Source of the DNA: Coptis chinensis
Lineage: Eukaryota; Streptophyta; Magnoliopsida; Ranunculales; Ranunculaceae
NCBI GenBank assembly: GCA_015680905.1
Contig: CM027379.1
Location: 32,072,501-32,136,500, forward strand
Direction: 5' to 3'
Length of the DNA: 64,000 nt
Shown: positions 1 through 11,486 of the stretch, piece by piece
Numbering within the stretch: the first letter of the stretch is position 1
Layout of the letters: every line of letters begins with the position of its first letter
Program-made: the position numbers and the translations under genes
Notes under the pieces: model-generated
The model's database searches: none
Told to the model about the DNA's origin: nothing
What the model saw: the letters and a program-made list of their open reading frames with translations, nothing else

Positions 1-711
1 ATAAGAAGAAGACATCATTGAAACAATATAAAAACTTGGCTTTATTAATCTAATAGAAGAGAGTCTAAGAATTAAAACTATATTAAAAACTAAGTACTGA
101 ATAATTAACTAAGTCTAATCTAGGATATATAAGAGTTTGGTCGTAGTCCTTTTTATATAGGAGAGGGCTAGGTCAACAAATTTGTGCATGGGCTTTGGAG
201 CCATGTTTTGGGCCATTAAATCGAGCCCAAAACCTAAGTACTTAAGTCCAAAAAGGGTTTCTCTATTGGAAATTACTGCAACAGCCTTTTAGTCCATTTT
301 TACTCCTCTGATTGGGTTAAGGCCTAGACCTTCAGAAAGCTCTTTCTGAGCTGATCATTTTGACATATAGTAGGCCCAATTCCGAGGTTTGAGTTTAACG
401 ATACGGCCTGTGGAAGTTCTATTAACTTTTATGGCGTTATTTCTGCCCGCGTTGACTTTAACTTTTACGCTTTGACTGGGCTTTAACAAAGGTTTTTCTC
501 CTTGAAACTTGGGCTTTAACCATAGAACTTCTGAGCAACCAACCTTTGCTCTTTTCTCTTGCAAAAGGGACATATTTTTTCACATATTTGACTCCAATGC
601 CTGAAATACACAAAAGCATGTAAACAGTACTAACTATTATTTAATAATCACATAATTGGTCTAAATGTAATATTATTAAGGGGTTAAAACTACAGTTTTG
701 GACTCTTATCA
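1..711 (-). mobile_element. Athila-type LTR, truncated by window start
   Basis: This resembles two other LTRs in the window (15,206-16,703 and 57,810-59,330), most clearly at the right end: a 'cacataattggtc...' block, then 'acagttttgg', then 'cttatca'. Read on the minus strand the LTR therefore begins TGATAAG, like the copy at 59,330. Immediately to the right, reverse-transcriptase coding sequence of another element starts in mid-gene. This LTR is thus the outer edge of an element extending left out of the window, or a solo LTR, inserted into that RT gene. The target duplication cannot be checked because the left end is not present. No coding sequence is seen in it. Confidence 0.65.
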
Positions 712-1546
712 AGCCACATATCAAAAGCTAGTCAGCACCATATTTTCTTATCTACTTGGAAAGACAGTCGAAGCATACATCGACGACATGTTTATCAAAT
801 CTACCGAAGCACCTAATCATCTTACTGATTTGCAAGCTGTTTTCGACAGACTCTCCAATGTCAACATGCGTTTGAATCAGGCTAAGTGTTCTTTCGGTTT
901 GTTGTCTGGTAATTTCTTAGGTTACATGATGGCTAGACGTGGAATTGAAGCAAATCCGGATCAGATTCGGTCTATCCTTGAAATGTCTTCTCTGACGTCA
1001 AAGAAAGAGATTCAACAACTTACAAGACGCTTGCCTGCCCTAGATCGATTTATCTCTCAGTATTTTGATCGATGTCATCATTTTTTCCAAACATTGAAAG
1101 ACGCATCAATTTGGACGGAGGACTGTGAACTTGCATTTCGTCACTTGAAAGCGTACATAGTCCAACCTCCAGTTCTCGCCAGTCCAGCAATGGGGCAACC
1201 TATAGGTCTGTATTTAGCCGTTACTGATCATACCGTAAGCGATGTCTTATTTGTCGATGGTGACGATGGTCATCATATATTCTTTGTTAGCAAGACTCTT
1301 ACAATAGCTGAAACAAGGTATTCTTGAGTGGAGAAAATTGCATTCGCCTTTGTTCATTCTGCCCGACGTCTTAAGCCTTATTTCCAGGGACGAGTTGTTA
1401 AAGTTTATACCGAATATCCACTACAAAAGCTTTTTCGCAATGCCCAGGAATCAAGTTGCCACGTAGAATGGGAAAGTTACCTTAGCGCTTATAGCATTGT
1501 TTTTAAACTTACACAGCTGAGAAAGGCTAAGCTTTGGCTTCACTAA
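712..1546 (+). pseudogene. Tat-type pol: reverse transcriptase C-terminus and first RNase H (decayed)
   Basis: Translation opens in mid-RT (ATYQKLV) and contains the polymerase active-site motif YIDDM, then the thumb and connection regions and a first RNase H-like domain with KTLTIAETRYS, where intact relatives read on without interruption. A TGA (about 1,327) interrupts the frame; the next stretch (EKIAFAFVHSARRLKPYF...) continues the same protein in frame and ends near 1,546. The fingers and most of the palm upstream are missing because the Athila-type LTR is inserted there. RT copies element RNA into DNA in cytoplasmic particles; this copy cannot do so. The family call rests on protein similarity recalled from Ty3/gypsy elements and on the second RNase H that follows. 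Confidence 0.75.
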
Positions 1547-1974
1547 TGGCCGATTTTCCTATTGATGATATTCCTATGTCTGACGCATTAGTGGATGAAG
1601 AAAATGTCATCAACAACACGCCATTACCTCTTGGGGGCGATGACTTGCCACACTTATCAGATGTATTTGTCGATTGCTTGATTATTTACACTGATGGTTC
1701 ACATAATAAGTCTGGCTCCGGTATTGGGTGTGTAATCTTGCAGCTGAAAAGAGAAAAAATTGAGAAGTTAGTGTGTTTGGGTTTTGACGCTTCTAATAAT
1801 GAGGTCGAGTACGAAGCTGTCATTTGTAGCTTACGCACTGCTTTTCATCTGGGGGCGACTAAGTTACAATTATTCACAGATTCTAAGTTAGTCGCTAGCC
1901 AATTTGGAGGATCATATGCGGCTCGTGACGAGAGAATGACGGCTTATTTGGACTTAATTCATCGGATTGTTTGA
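1534..1974 (+). pseudogene. second (archaeal-type) RNase H domain of Tat-type pol
   Basis: The stretch from about 1,680 encodes a complete-looking RNase H fold: IIYTDGSHNKSGSGIG (first catalytic Asp), then NNEVEYEAVICSLRTA (catalytic Glu), then LQLFTDSKLV (second Asp). It lies between the first RNase H and integrase, the position of the additional RNase H known from Tat-lineage elements. It is out of frame with the preceding stretch (about 1,534-1,546 overlap), and the frame is lost after about 1,974. The key acidic residues are intact, so this domain has decayed less than the integrase. In living relatives it is thought to help remove RNA from the RNA-DNA hybrid. Confidence 0.7.
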
Positions 1975-2208
1975 AATTTTGAATCTATCAGTATTGTGCA
2001 GCGTCTGCGTTATGATGTGCAACATGTTGATTCTCTCGCATATTTGTCCATGGCAGTTAAATCGGATGAGCCTTACCAGATTACCATTGAATTTCAAAAT
2101 GAGCCGAGTATCGATCTGCCCATCGAGGACTTGTGAGATATGTACATCACTTAGAATTGTTTTTTTCGTCCAAGCATTTTCTGACGAATCACATCATGCC
2201 AATGTCTT

Positions 2209-3681
2209 ATGCTGACTCGGAAGCGCAAGCGTGATCTTGATAATCAAGTTGTCGTTGCGAAGAAAACACTTGATCCACAACTTATGCTATCAGATGACCC
2301 TACTGATCATGTTAATGATATTGTCTCGGTCCATACCGATGATGATCATGAAGCTGATAATGCTCCGAAAGTTCCTGATATAGAGCTAAGTTTTCTGCTT
2401 ACGCCTTCTGACGAGGATGATTGGTGCTTTCCTTATATCACATATTTACATGATCACATCTTGCCTCAAGAACATAAAATTGGTGATCGTGAAATTGGTG
2501 AAACGCGATGCTTGGAAATATTGTATCATCTCGACTTCGGACGGTCTTTTGCAACTTTATCACAAAGGTTCAACCGTTCAAGTCTTAACCCTATGCTTCG
2601 TTGTTTGAGCCGAGCTGAAGGTGTACTAGTCCTTGCAGAAATTCATTCCGACCTATGTGGAAATCACTCCCGGGGGCGAAGTCTCGCTCATAGAGTGATG
2701 ACACAAAGGTACTGGTGGTCATACATGCAAAAGGATGCTAATCGTTTGTCTGAGAAGTGTGTTCCTTGTCAGAAATATGATAAAATGGGAAACCTTCCAT
2801 CGATGGAACTTCATCCAATCTTGATCCCTTGGCCGTTTGCGAAGTGAGGTCTTGACATTGTCAGTCCACTTCTTAAAGCCCCTGGCAGGGTTCGTTTCTT
2901 ACTTGTCGCAACTGATTATTTTACCAAGTGGGCAGAAGCTGTACCCTTAGCCCAGATCCATGCTTCAGATGTTAAAAAGTTCTTATGGCGTGACATTGCT
3001 TGTCGTTTCGGTATTCTAACATCATTGACTTACAACAATGGCAAACAATTTGACGCTGAAGAAATTCAACAATTTTGTTCTAACTTGAAGATTAGTCACA
3101 ATTTCTCGGCACCGTACCATCCTTAAGCTAATGGACAAGCTGAAGCTACTAACAAATCCATTCTTGCAATGCTCAAGCGGCGACTTTAACAGGCAAAAGG
3201 AAATTGGGTTAAGGAACTTTCTGCGGTTATGTGGGCTTATCGAACCACGCCTAAGCATTCAACGGGATTTTCTCCGTTTAATCTTGCTTATGGTACGGAA
3301 GCGGTCTTGCCTACAGCGTTGATGACTCCAACCACACGGACTTTGGCCAAGGAATTGGAGTCGAATGATCAAGTACTTGCTGAAGCCAAAGCCTTGATAG
3401 ATGAGATGAGAGATGTTGGTCTTCAACATTTAATTCGTTATCAGGCTGATATGAAACGAAATTATGATAAGAAAGTTCGACTTAAAGTGTTTGAGAAAGA
3501 TGACTGGGTACTCTGTCGAAAGACGAGGTTGATCGATTTTGGTAAATTTAGAGAAAATTGGACAAGTCCATACATCATTGATTGCCCCGCCACCAAAGGA
3601 TCTTATTTTCTCCGCGATTTAGATGGGATTGTTCTCGATAAGTCGTGGTATACGTTTCATCTGCTCAAGTTCTATAAGTAG
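2209..3681 (+). pseudogene. Tat-type integrase, with stops
   Basis: A linker (2,209-2,600) precedes a zinc-binding region around 2,640-2,775 (EIHSDLCGNHSRG... CVPCQKYD). The catalytic core follows. The first Asp is in GLDIVSPL just after a TGA at 2,845, where relatives have Trp. The second Asp position reads TYNNGKQF, so the usual DNG is NNG and a catalytic residue is lost. The Glu is kept in GQAEATNKS. Two more in-frame stops occur near 3,124 and 3,187. The C-terminal part from about 3,229 is open to the natural stop at 3,681 (WAYRTTPKHSTGFSPF, then a GPY-like end). Three stops plus the Asp change mean it is inactive. Confidence 0.8.
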
Positions 3682-3854
3682 ATTTTAGTTGTGGTTTTCC
3701 CGTTATCTTAAAAAAAAAAAAAAAAAATCTTTAGTTTGTTTCTAGTTCAGTCGTTTATTTTTTGTTATTATCTTTGCACTTTTCAAGACTCGGTAATCAA
3801 TAAAGATGTAGTTCTTTCACTTCAGTTCCAATGGTATTATTATGGGTCTAGCAA
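3682..3854 (+). other. start of the Tat element 3' non-coding region
   Basis: The region between the integrase stop and the tandem repeats has a run of about 17 A at 3,711-3,727. No coding potential is seen. Confidence 0.5.
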
Positions 3855-4640
3855 ACCTTACTATCACTATGACATAATCTGACGAAGTTACCACGTTTAA
3901 TTTCGTCAGTCTAAGTTTGAACGCTTTTATGCTCGCTTAGTTCGTTACTATCGTTACGATTCAATCTGACGAAGTTACCAAGTTTAATTTTGTCAGTCTA
4001 ATTTTGAACACTTTTACGCTCGCTTAGTTTATTACTATCGCTATGACACAATCTGACGAAGTTACTACGTTTAATTTCGTCAGTCTAAGTTTAAACACTT
4101 TTCCGCTCGCTTAGTTCGTTACTATTGCTACGACATAATCTGACAAAGTTACCACGTTTAATTTCGTCAGTTTAAGTTTGAACGCTTTTACGCTCACTTA
4201 GTTCGTTACTATCGTTACGACACAATCTGACAAAGTTACTACGTTTAATTTCGTCAGTCTAAGTTTGAACGTTTTTATGCTCGCTTAGTTCGTTACTATC
4301 GCTATGACACAATCTGACGAAGTTACCACGTTTAATTTTGTCAGTCAAAGTTTGAACGCTTTTATGCTCACTTAGTTCGTTACTATCGCTACGACATAAT
4401 CTGACGAAGTTATCTCGTTTAGCTTCGCCAGTCTAAGTTTGAACACTTTTATGCTTGCTTAGTCCATTACTATCACTACGACAATATCCGACTAAGTCCC
4501 CACATTTAGCTTCATTAGTCGAAGTTTGAACGTTGTTTATGCTCACTTAGTTCATTATTATCGATACGACAAAATCTGACGAAGTTACAGTGTTTAGTTT
4601 CGTCAGTCTAAGTTTGAACGTTTTTATGCTCGCTTAGTCT
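3855..4640. repeat. tandem repeat, ~87-bp unit, ~9 copies
   Basis: The landmark 'aatctgacgaagtta' and variants recur near 3,875, 3,963, 4,049, 4,137, 4,223, 4,309, 4,398, 4,484 and 4,572, a spacing of 86-89 bp. Each unit also has 'ttcgtcagtctaagttt' and 'gctcgcttagttcg'. The opening CTGACGAA and the TTTCGTCAG about 20 bp later are reverse complements, so every unit carries a small dyad. Units near 4,484 are the most diverged. Such repeats are a known feature of the 3' region of Tat/Ogre-type elements. Confidence 0.9.
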
Positions 4641-4949
4641 AATTTTGCCAAGTTAAGTTACCATTGGGGATTTGGGGGTGTTTCATTCTATTTCGTTTCA
4701 TATATATAACTCAACAACATTGTCAATTTTCCACAGGTATGTTATCTGACAAACCAACAATATTCAATAGCAACCCATTACTTTATTTTTATTTTTCATC
4801 AAAAAAAGTTTTAGTTATATGGTGTTACATTCACACAATTACCTAATCAATTGTCTCTGTTAATTGTCTTATGGTCGCTCGATTAAATCTTTGTTTTCTT
4901 CTTCGAAATCTACATTCGCTTCGCTTAGCATTTTCGGTTAACTATCTTC
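4641..4949. other. Tat 3' region, no gene seen
   Basis: AT-rich sequence between the two tandem arrays. No supportable coding region or structural RNA is seen. Confidence 0.5.
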
Positions 4950-5560
4950 TAAATTCATAATTTTGTTTAAGGCATTGAGCCGATCTTTCTCAACGAAATT
5001 TCTGTCAGCTTCTTTAATTCTTCTATGGCATTAATTGACACCTTTCTGTGCGAAACTTTTCTCTGTTGACTCTTTGTGAATATATTTTGCTCGTACTACC
5101 GTTGTTTCTCTGTGCGGTGAAAATTCGCATTACGTCCACTTTCTTAGCGAAAACTTTCTCCAGCTTCTTTATTTCTTCTACGACATTGCGGCGATCTTTC
5201 TAAGAGAAATTTTCCGAGCGAAATTTTTTGACAGCTTCATTATTTTTTCTAAGGCATTAAGTTGAACTTTCTGAGCAAAACTTTCCCGAGTTAAACTTTC
5301 AGACATCTTTTTTTTTTTTTAAGGCATTAAGCCGATCTTTCTAAGTGAAACTTTCCATTAGCTTCATTATTTTTTCTAAGGCATTGGGCCGATATTTCTG
5401 AGAGACAATTTTCGTCAGTTTTTCTGAGCGAAAATTTTCTCTAACTTCTTTATTTCTTCTACGGCATTGCGGCGCGATCACCCTGAGCAAAACCTTTCTT
5501 CAGCTTCTTTATTTTTTCTACGGCATTGAGACCTTTTCGCTCAAAAAAAAATTCGTCAAT
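4950..5560. repeat. second, irregular tandem repeat in the Tat 3' region
   Basis: Blocks like 'aaggcattgagccgatctt', 'ctgagcgaaactttc' and 'cagcttctttattttttc' recur at 4,970, 5,183, 5,251, 5,322, 5,380, 5,462 and 5,521, spaced roughly 55-85 bp. The units are uneven and more diverged than the array at 3,855-4,640, and share no obvious sequence with it. Confidence 0.7.
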
Positions 5561-7060
5561 ATCTTTTGCTCGTAATTCCTCCATTTCAACCTGGGACAAA
5601 AATACAAATCTTTTCATCAATCTTTCAGACTTAACCAAAATTTTAAGATAACTGATAACAAATACTAACATACCTGTTTCATACTGTCGTAAATCATTGA
5701 CACCGCTTAAAGTATTTTTCGAGCTCATCCACGGTGAACGACACTTTTTCTTTTGCCATTACTTTTTGAATAGTAGCCCTGACATTCTCTATCATTCTTT
5801 CCTTTACAATCCGGTTCTTTTATTTTTCTCGCTCGCATGCAAGGACCTTTTTTTTCTGCACTTGTTTCTTTTTTCATTTTTTTCTGTCATCGCGCCGATT
5901 TGTTCTCTAATTCGACACACATTCGTTTGCAATATGCTTGACTTTGCCGGTGATCTATAGTTATCCTCGTCTAGCCCCAGCATTAAATATCTCAACCCCA
6001 CCTATAAGTTTCATTAGCTCCATATCGTGTACAAAACAATAAGAAAGAAAAGAGGACGTACGTTCTTCCACAGTATCACAAGGCATAATATATATATATT
6101 GCTTAGTGAAGCTAAGAAGAAGTTCCCTAATCATGCACATACACTAATTCCCTTTCTGATATTCTATTCTATTCATACCTAAACTTTCATGGGAATAGCT
6201 CTACAACACTTTCCAATCCGTTTCTTATACAATCCTTTGGATACTACATACCTTTGGGTACTGTGTCCCACATCACTTAGTTTTCTTGTTTTTGTTTTTT
6301 ATTATCTTGGGACCCATTAATCTATCTCTTTGTTGTTTCTAGTCAATATTATGAACTTCTCATTCCTCGTGTTTATATTCTACGCTAAGTAAGGTGTTAT
6401 CTTGTTTATGCCTCCGCGTTCCAGTACCTTGTGCATTCATGCCCTTTTGTCCTGCACTCCTACCAATACCTGATTTTACTTATTTAAATCCAATTCTCAC
6501 GTCGGTTTTTGGCCTTGCCACTCTTGTTATTTCTCGAGCTTATCTAATCCGAATTCTTATCTAATCTAAACTCTTATCTAATCCAAATTCTTATCTAATC
6601 TAAACTCTTATCTAATCCGAATTCTTATCTAATATGAAGTTGATATCTAGTTTTAGTCGCTCAAGTTTTCACCTTAGAATCCAATTTAACTTCCTTTTCT
6701 TCCTATTATTACTAAACTGCCTATACATTTAATTTTAACCGTCTAATCCTAATATAAATCTTCCACTGGCATGAATAATCAAAATCAATTTTATTATTAT
6801 TACGTAATTGTTTCGGTACAATTTTTGCCATAAATTTCTTTTGAAATTTTTTCTGTGCCACCCATTTCAATTCTCACTTTAGCCATCTTTCATTTAACTA
6901 CATTGCATCCCATATAATTTAGTTTGACATTATTTCATTCACAATAATTCACGAATTTTTTTCACACGACACTTTGTTATACATTTCGATTACTCTTTTC
7001 TTATTCCATTTTTTTCCTTCATTTTTCTTCTCGTCTTTACCATATGAACTTTGTTCGCAT
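5561..7060. other. Tat 3' non-coding region
   Basis: 1.5 kb of AT-rich, pyrimidine-rich sequence. The open frames in it are short and resemble nothing I recognise. It contains the short tandem repeat listed separately and leads into the polypurine tract at 7,061. Confidence 0.5.
6539..6640. repeat. short tandem repeat, ~17/34-bp unit
   Basis: 'cttatctaatcc(g/a)aatt' alternates with 'cttatctaatctaaact' about six times. The pair forms a 34-bp higher unit. Confidence 0.85.
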
Positions 7061-7075
7061 GCCAAAGAGGGGCGG
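7061..7075 (+). other. polypurine tract of the Tat element
   Basis: 'gccaaagaggggcgg' lies directly before the TG that opens the 3' LTR. This is the expected position and composition of the plus-strand primer. Confidence 0.7.
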
Positions 7076-7590
7076 TGTTTCGACCCCCACCTACGTGGCA
7101 AACGTCCATTAGTAGGGGTCCTCACTTTATTCGTTTAATCGACAAGACTAAGGCCCAATTTGCAATACCATGGATCAATGTACAGACCCATTAACTCATG
7201 TGTCTAAGGCTGAACCTTAGCCACATGACTTGTCACTAATGTATATTAATTTATGTCCAGATTCGTTTCTTATCAAAGAGATAACTATCAGTTGAGAGTT
7301 ATATTCAATTACAATTACTTAAGCTACAAGAATACTTGAGCTACAAGGAGTCTCTACTCTACCTATATAAATACAAAACTATTTTTCATAAAGAACTATG
7401 TTCTTGAGACTTGATCCCATCGATAATTTGGGTATGTAGGCAACTGAAAGGTACAGTCTCATCATTTTCTCGATCACCATCGCTTTTCCCACTACTTTTC
7501 TACGTTTTTCATATCTTTCGTCCCCACTTAGTGTTTTGATCATATTTGGTCGAAACACTTCCCCTTTATAAGAATAAATAGTGAAATACA
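7076..7590 (+). mobile_element. 3' LTR of the Tat-type element
   Basis: It starts TGTTTCGACCCC after the polypurine tract and ends ...GAAATACA. The length of 515 bp is close to the 495 bp of the other Tat-type LTR at 56,244-56,738. Both contain 'ta(c/t)gtaggcaact' in the second half. The next bases (7,591 on) belong to the Athila-type element. The LTR's right edge is inferred from the terminal CA and that junction. Confidence 0.65.
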
Positions 7591-7597
7591 CCAGCGA

Positions 7598-8640
7598 ATT
7601 TAGTAGTCTTGATAGACTGGATCTTTAAGAAGAGTATTTTCAACATCAGGAGATTGTAACTCGTGGTAATGCTTAAGGCGTTGGCCATTTACTTGAAACT
7701 CACTATTGTCATTTAAATTTTTCACAGAGATTGCCCCATGAGGGGTGACATCACAGACAATGAAAGGACCAGACCATCGAGTTTTCAATTTTCCTGGAAA
7801 AATGTGTAGTCTTGAGTTGTACAACAAAACTTTTTGACCAACCTTGAAATCTTTTCCCAATATGTGTTTGTCGTGCACTCTTTTCATGTTGGCTTTATAG
7901 GATTTCGACAGATCATAAGCATCACTTTGAATATCCTCAAGCTCACTTAATTGCAATTTGCACTTCTCACCCGCCGCGTTAGTATTATAATTCAGGGTTT
8001 TAATGGCCCATAGAGCACAATGCTCAAGTTCAACCGGGAGATGAAAAGGTTTTCCAAAAACTAGACAGTACGGAGACATTCCTATAGGTGTCTTAAAGGT
8101 CGTTCTATATGCCCACAAGGAATAAGATAAACGGAGAGACCAGTCCTTCCGAGATGGATTAACCGTTTTCTCCAAAATGGACTTAATTTCTCGATTACAG
8201 ACTTTCACTTGGCTACTGTTCTGTGGATGATACGGAGTTGCCACCTTATGGGTTACTCCATATTTCTTTAATAATGACTTAAAAACTATATTACAGAAAT
8301 GTTTACCTCCATCACTAATGATAGATTTTGGAACACCAAAATGAGAGAAAATATTTTCTTTAACAAAATTTACTACAGTCTTATGATCATTAGCACGACA
8401 TGCTATTGCTTCAATCCATTTTGAGACATAGCCAACAGCTATGAGGATGTATAGAAAGTCATGAGAATTTGGAAAAGAACCCATGAAATCGATTCCCCAA
8501 ACATCAAAAATTTCAACAATTAGAATAGGATTTAAAGGCATCATATTACGCTGAGTAACACGTCCTAGCTGCTGGCAGCAAATGCATGCCTTGCAATGCT
8601 CATGGGCATCTCTAAATAGCGTGGGCTAATAAAACCCGCG
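7598..8640 (-). pseudogene. Athila-type integrase
   Basis: The catalytic core is in one open frame from 8,544 to 7,598: the first Asp in [11 protein letters not shown], the second in IISDGGKHF and the Glu in [11 protein letters not shown], all present. [12 protein letters not shown] follows, then a chromatin-side C-terminal region ending VYQDY and TAA. The zinc-binding start ([14 protein letters not shown]) lies at about 8,555-8,620, continuous with the frame. Just upstream (8,883-8,626) is the linker from RNase H, which ends at a stop. The core therefore looks nearly intact although pol as a whole is broken. Integrase joins element DNA to the host chromosome. Confidence 0.8.
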
Positions 8641-10380
8641 TTGTAGAACCTTGGCCTCTATTTTCTTACCACTAAAATGACCACCGCAAGATTGTTCATG
8701 GCAGAAGGATAACACGTCATTTTGTTCCCAGTCAGGGATGCAACGGCGTATGAGTTGATCAGAACAATACTTGAAGAGGTATGGATCATCCCAAAAATAA
8801 AATTTCACAGTGGAGAAGAATTTTTTCCGGTTAGCATGAGACCAAGAAGAAAGGACTTCCTTGGTAACTAGGTAGTTTACCATATCAGCATACCATGGGG
8901 ACGAAAAAGATTAAGTATAAGTGTTCATCTGGAAATGAATCACAAATGAGGTCTGAATCAGTATCGACATCATTGACGAGTCGTGATAAATGGTCGGCAA
9001 CAACGTTTTCGCAACCTTTTTTATCCCGGATTTCGAGAGTAAACTCTTGCAAGAGGAGGATCCATTGGATCAGCCTCTGCTTTGCATCCTTTTTCACTAG
9101 TAGATAACGAAGTGACGCATGGTCTGTGTAAACTATTGTCGAAGAACCAACTAGGTATGGACGAAACGTATGTAAAGCATAGACAATAGCGAGGAACTCC
9201 TTTTCGGTGGTGGTATAATTATGTTGAGCGTCATTATGAGTTTTACTAGCGTAGTAAATGACAACGGGTTTGTCATCTTAGTGCTGACCTAAAACAGCGC
9301 CAATAGCATAATCACTAGCATCACACATTAGTTCAAATGGTTTAGACCAATCTGGTGGTTGAATTATATGAGCTGTAGTTAGGGCGGTTTTTAAAATCTC
9401 AAAAGCTTGTTTGCAATCGAAATTGAAATAAAAAAATGACATCTTTAAGTAGGAGATTTGTTAAAGGTTGAGCACCCTTAGAAAAATCTTGAATAAATCT
9501 CCTATAGAATCTTGTGTGGCCTAAAAAGGCACGTATGTCGCGAACTGTTCGTGGGATAGGAAGAGATGCAATTTTTTCAATCTTAGCTATATCAACTTCT
9601 ATACCGACCTTGGAAATGATATGCCCTAAAATGATTCCTTTAGTAACCATAAAATGACATTTTTCCCAATTAAGAACTAAAATTTTCTCTTTACAACGCG
9701 CAAAAACCTGGGAAGGATTTGATAGGTAGTTACCGAAAGAGTTTCCGTATACCGAGAAATCGTCCATGAAAACTTCCATAAAATGTTCAACCATATCACT
9801 AAAAATGTCAAGCATATAACGTTGAAATGTACCCGGTGCATTACAAAGGCCAAAAGGCATTCGTTTATACGCAAAGGTGCTAAAAGGGCAAGTAAATGTT
9901 GTTTTTTTCTTAATCGGCAGGATTGATTACAATTTGAAAATAGTCTGAATAACCATCAAGGAAATAGTAATATGCATGACCCGCTAAACGTTCAAGCATC
10001 TGGTCAATGAAGGGAAGAGTGAAGTGATCTTTATGAGTTATCGCATTAAGTTTGCGATAGTCAATGCATATCCTCCATTTCACTGGGATGCGAGTGGAGA
10101 TACATTCGTGCTTATCCTTTTACACAACTGTAATGCCAGACTTCTTGGGAACAACATGGACTGGACTGACCCAAATACTATCAGAGATGGGGTATATAAT
10201 ACTCGCATCAAGTAACCTTACAACTTCTTCCCGTACCACATCCTTCATGACAGGGTTTAGACGGCGTTGCAGTTCACACGACGTCTTTGCATCCTCTTCA
10301 AGATGTATGTGATGGGTGCATATACTAGGGTCAATTCTCTTAATGTCATCGAGAGACCATCCAATAGCAGAATGGTGTTA
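8641..10380 (-). pseudogene. Athila-type reverse transcriptase and RNase H (decayed)
   Basis: From 10,090 leftward come CIDYRKLNAITHKDHF, then FLDGYSDYFQI, then after a stop and shift near 9,910 FTCPFSTFAYKRMPFGLCNAPGTF, then the active-site motif FMDDF (YxDD class) and the connection domain ending in SKGAQPLTNLLLKD. Another shift occurs near 9,430. RNase H follows (CDASDYAIGAVLG, then a stop at 9,278-9,280 where relatives continue DDKPVV, then [11 protein letters not shown] and [14 protein letters not shown] to about 8,970). The domain order and residues match Ty3/gypsy pol. At least two frameshifts and a stop make it inactive. Confidence 0.8.
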
Positions 10381-10733
10381 TTGAATGACATTAATTAAAT
10401 GGAATTCTTGATCAGTAGTCAAGTGAGATGAAATGATAATCGGGTGACTACCATCTAGATCAAGATGGACATATTTTAATTCTAAAGGAAGAGGTTTTAA
10501 GTCAGGTGTGGGAGGAATGGGAATCAAAGATTCTTGAGGCAAATCCTCTTCAATAGAGAAAATGGAATGATGGTCATCCAAAGCGCTCGATGTCACGGTA
10601 GTAGGGTCAAATAATGGTATTGACTCTAATAACGCATGAACATCCTCAGTGTAAAAGTCAATATCAAATATGGAAACACTAAAAAAAGAAATCGGTGGAC
10701 ATCATCGCTAGGAAAAGAGCTAGTTAAAAACTC
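10381..10733 (-). pseudogene. linker between protease and RT of the Athila-type pol
   Basis: An open stretch from 10,596 to 10,378 reads as acidic, proline-rich linker (PQESLIPIPPTPDLKPLPLELKYVHL, then an HPIIISSHL block) typical of the region just before RT. The frame is broken on both sides. Confidence 0.55.
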
Positions 10734-11414
10734 TTACATGAGGGATTCAACCATGTTAATCTCACCATCAATATCAGCCTCAAGAAATTGTTTCATTAGC
10801 TTAAACACATTTACCTCTACAGAAAGATTTCTGAAGGACATGATCATGGAACCATCCCTACAGTTTATGAGGGCATTAGCAGTTGCAAGAAAGGGATGAC
10901 CTAAGATGATAGGAATAGAATCACAGGCAACTTCTATATCTAGAATGACAAAATCGACGAGATAGTAAAAGTCTTGGACTTTTATGAGGACGTTTTCCAC
11001 AATCCCTTTGGGATACTTAATGGAACGATCGGCTAACTGTAGAGTCATGGTGGTCAGTTTAAGCTCATGAAGACCTAGTTGTTTAAACAAGTAATATGGA
11101 AGTAAGTTCACACTAGCTCCTAGGTCTAGTAACGCGGTAGCAGTATATTTGTCACTCAATGTGCAAGGAATGGTCGGTCGACCAGGGTCCATGTATTTTA
11201 CAACATCATTGGATTCTGTGATAGAAGGGAACTGTTCGGTGAGGAACACTTGTTGAGGAACATTGGTTCTCCTTTTTGTCATGCACATATCTTTCAAAAA
11301 CTTTTCATGTTTCGGCAATTGTTTGATGGCATCGAGAAAAAGTAAGTTGATGGTTAAATTCTTAAAAGTTTTGCGAATTTCATCAAAATTCTTGTCATAT
11401 TTGTTCTTAGCCAA
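10734..11414 (-). pseudogene. Athila-type aspartic protease
   Basis: The protein contains LLDLGASVNLLPYYLF, where the first three residues of the classic D-S/T-G site read DLG, as in Athila proteases. LQLADRSIKYPKGIVE and VDFVILD follow, then a second conserved block (IILGHPFLATANALI). It is open for 226 residues, from about 11,414 to a stop at 10,734. Upstream sequence to about 11,545 belongs to the same region but is shifted. Retroviral-type proteases cut Gag and Pol; whether this one folded is unknown. Confidence 0.7.
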
Positions 11415-11486
11415 ACGGGTAGGAAACGGTGCCTTGGGTTTGTATTTTTCATAGGGATTGGGCTACGCCTTCCGCAAGTTTTTAGT

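Larger units (their letters stand above)
712..7590 (+). mobile_element. Tat-type Ty3/gypsy retrotransposon, 5' part missing
   Basis: Domain order on the plus strand is RT (C-terminal half), RNase H, second RNase H, integrase, long non-coding 3' region with tandem repeats, polypurine tract, LTR. Integrase after RNase H places it in Ty3/gypsy. A second RNase H between the first and integrase, and a tandem-repeat 3' region, are known traits of the Tat lineage (Ogre, Retand and relatives). All reading frames are broken, so the copy is dead. Its 5' LTR, gag and protease lie left of the window or were lost; the Athila-type LTR at 1-711 interrupts RT. Its own 3' LTR borders the integrase stop of the Athila-type element at 7,591. 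Confidence 0.75.
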
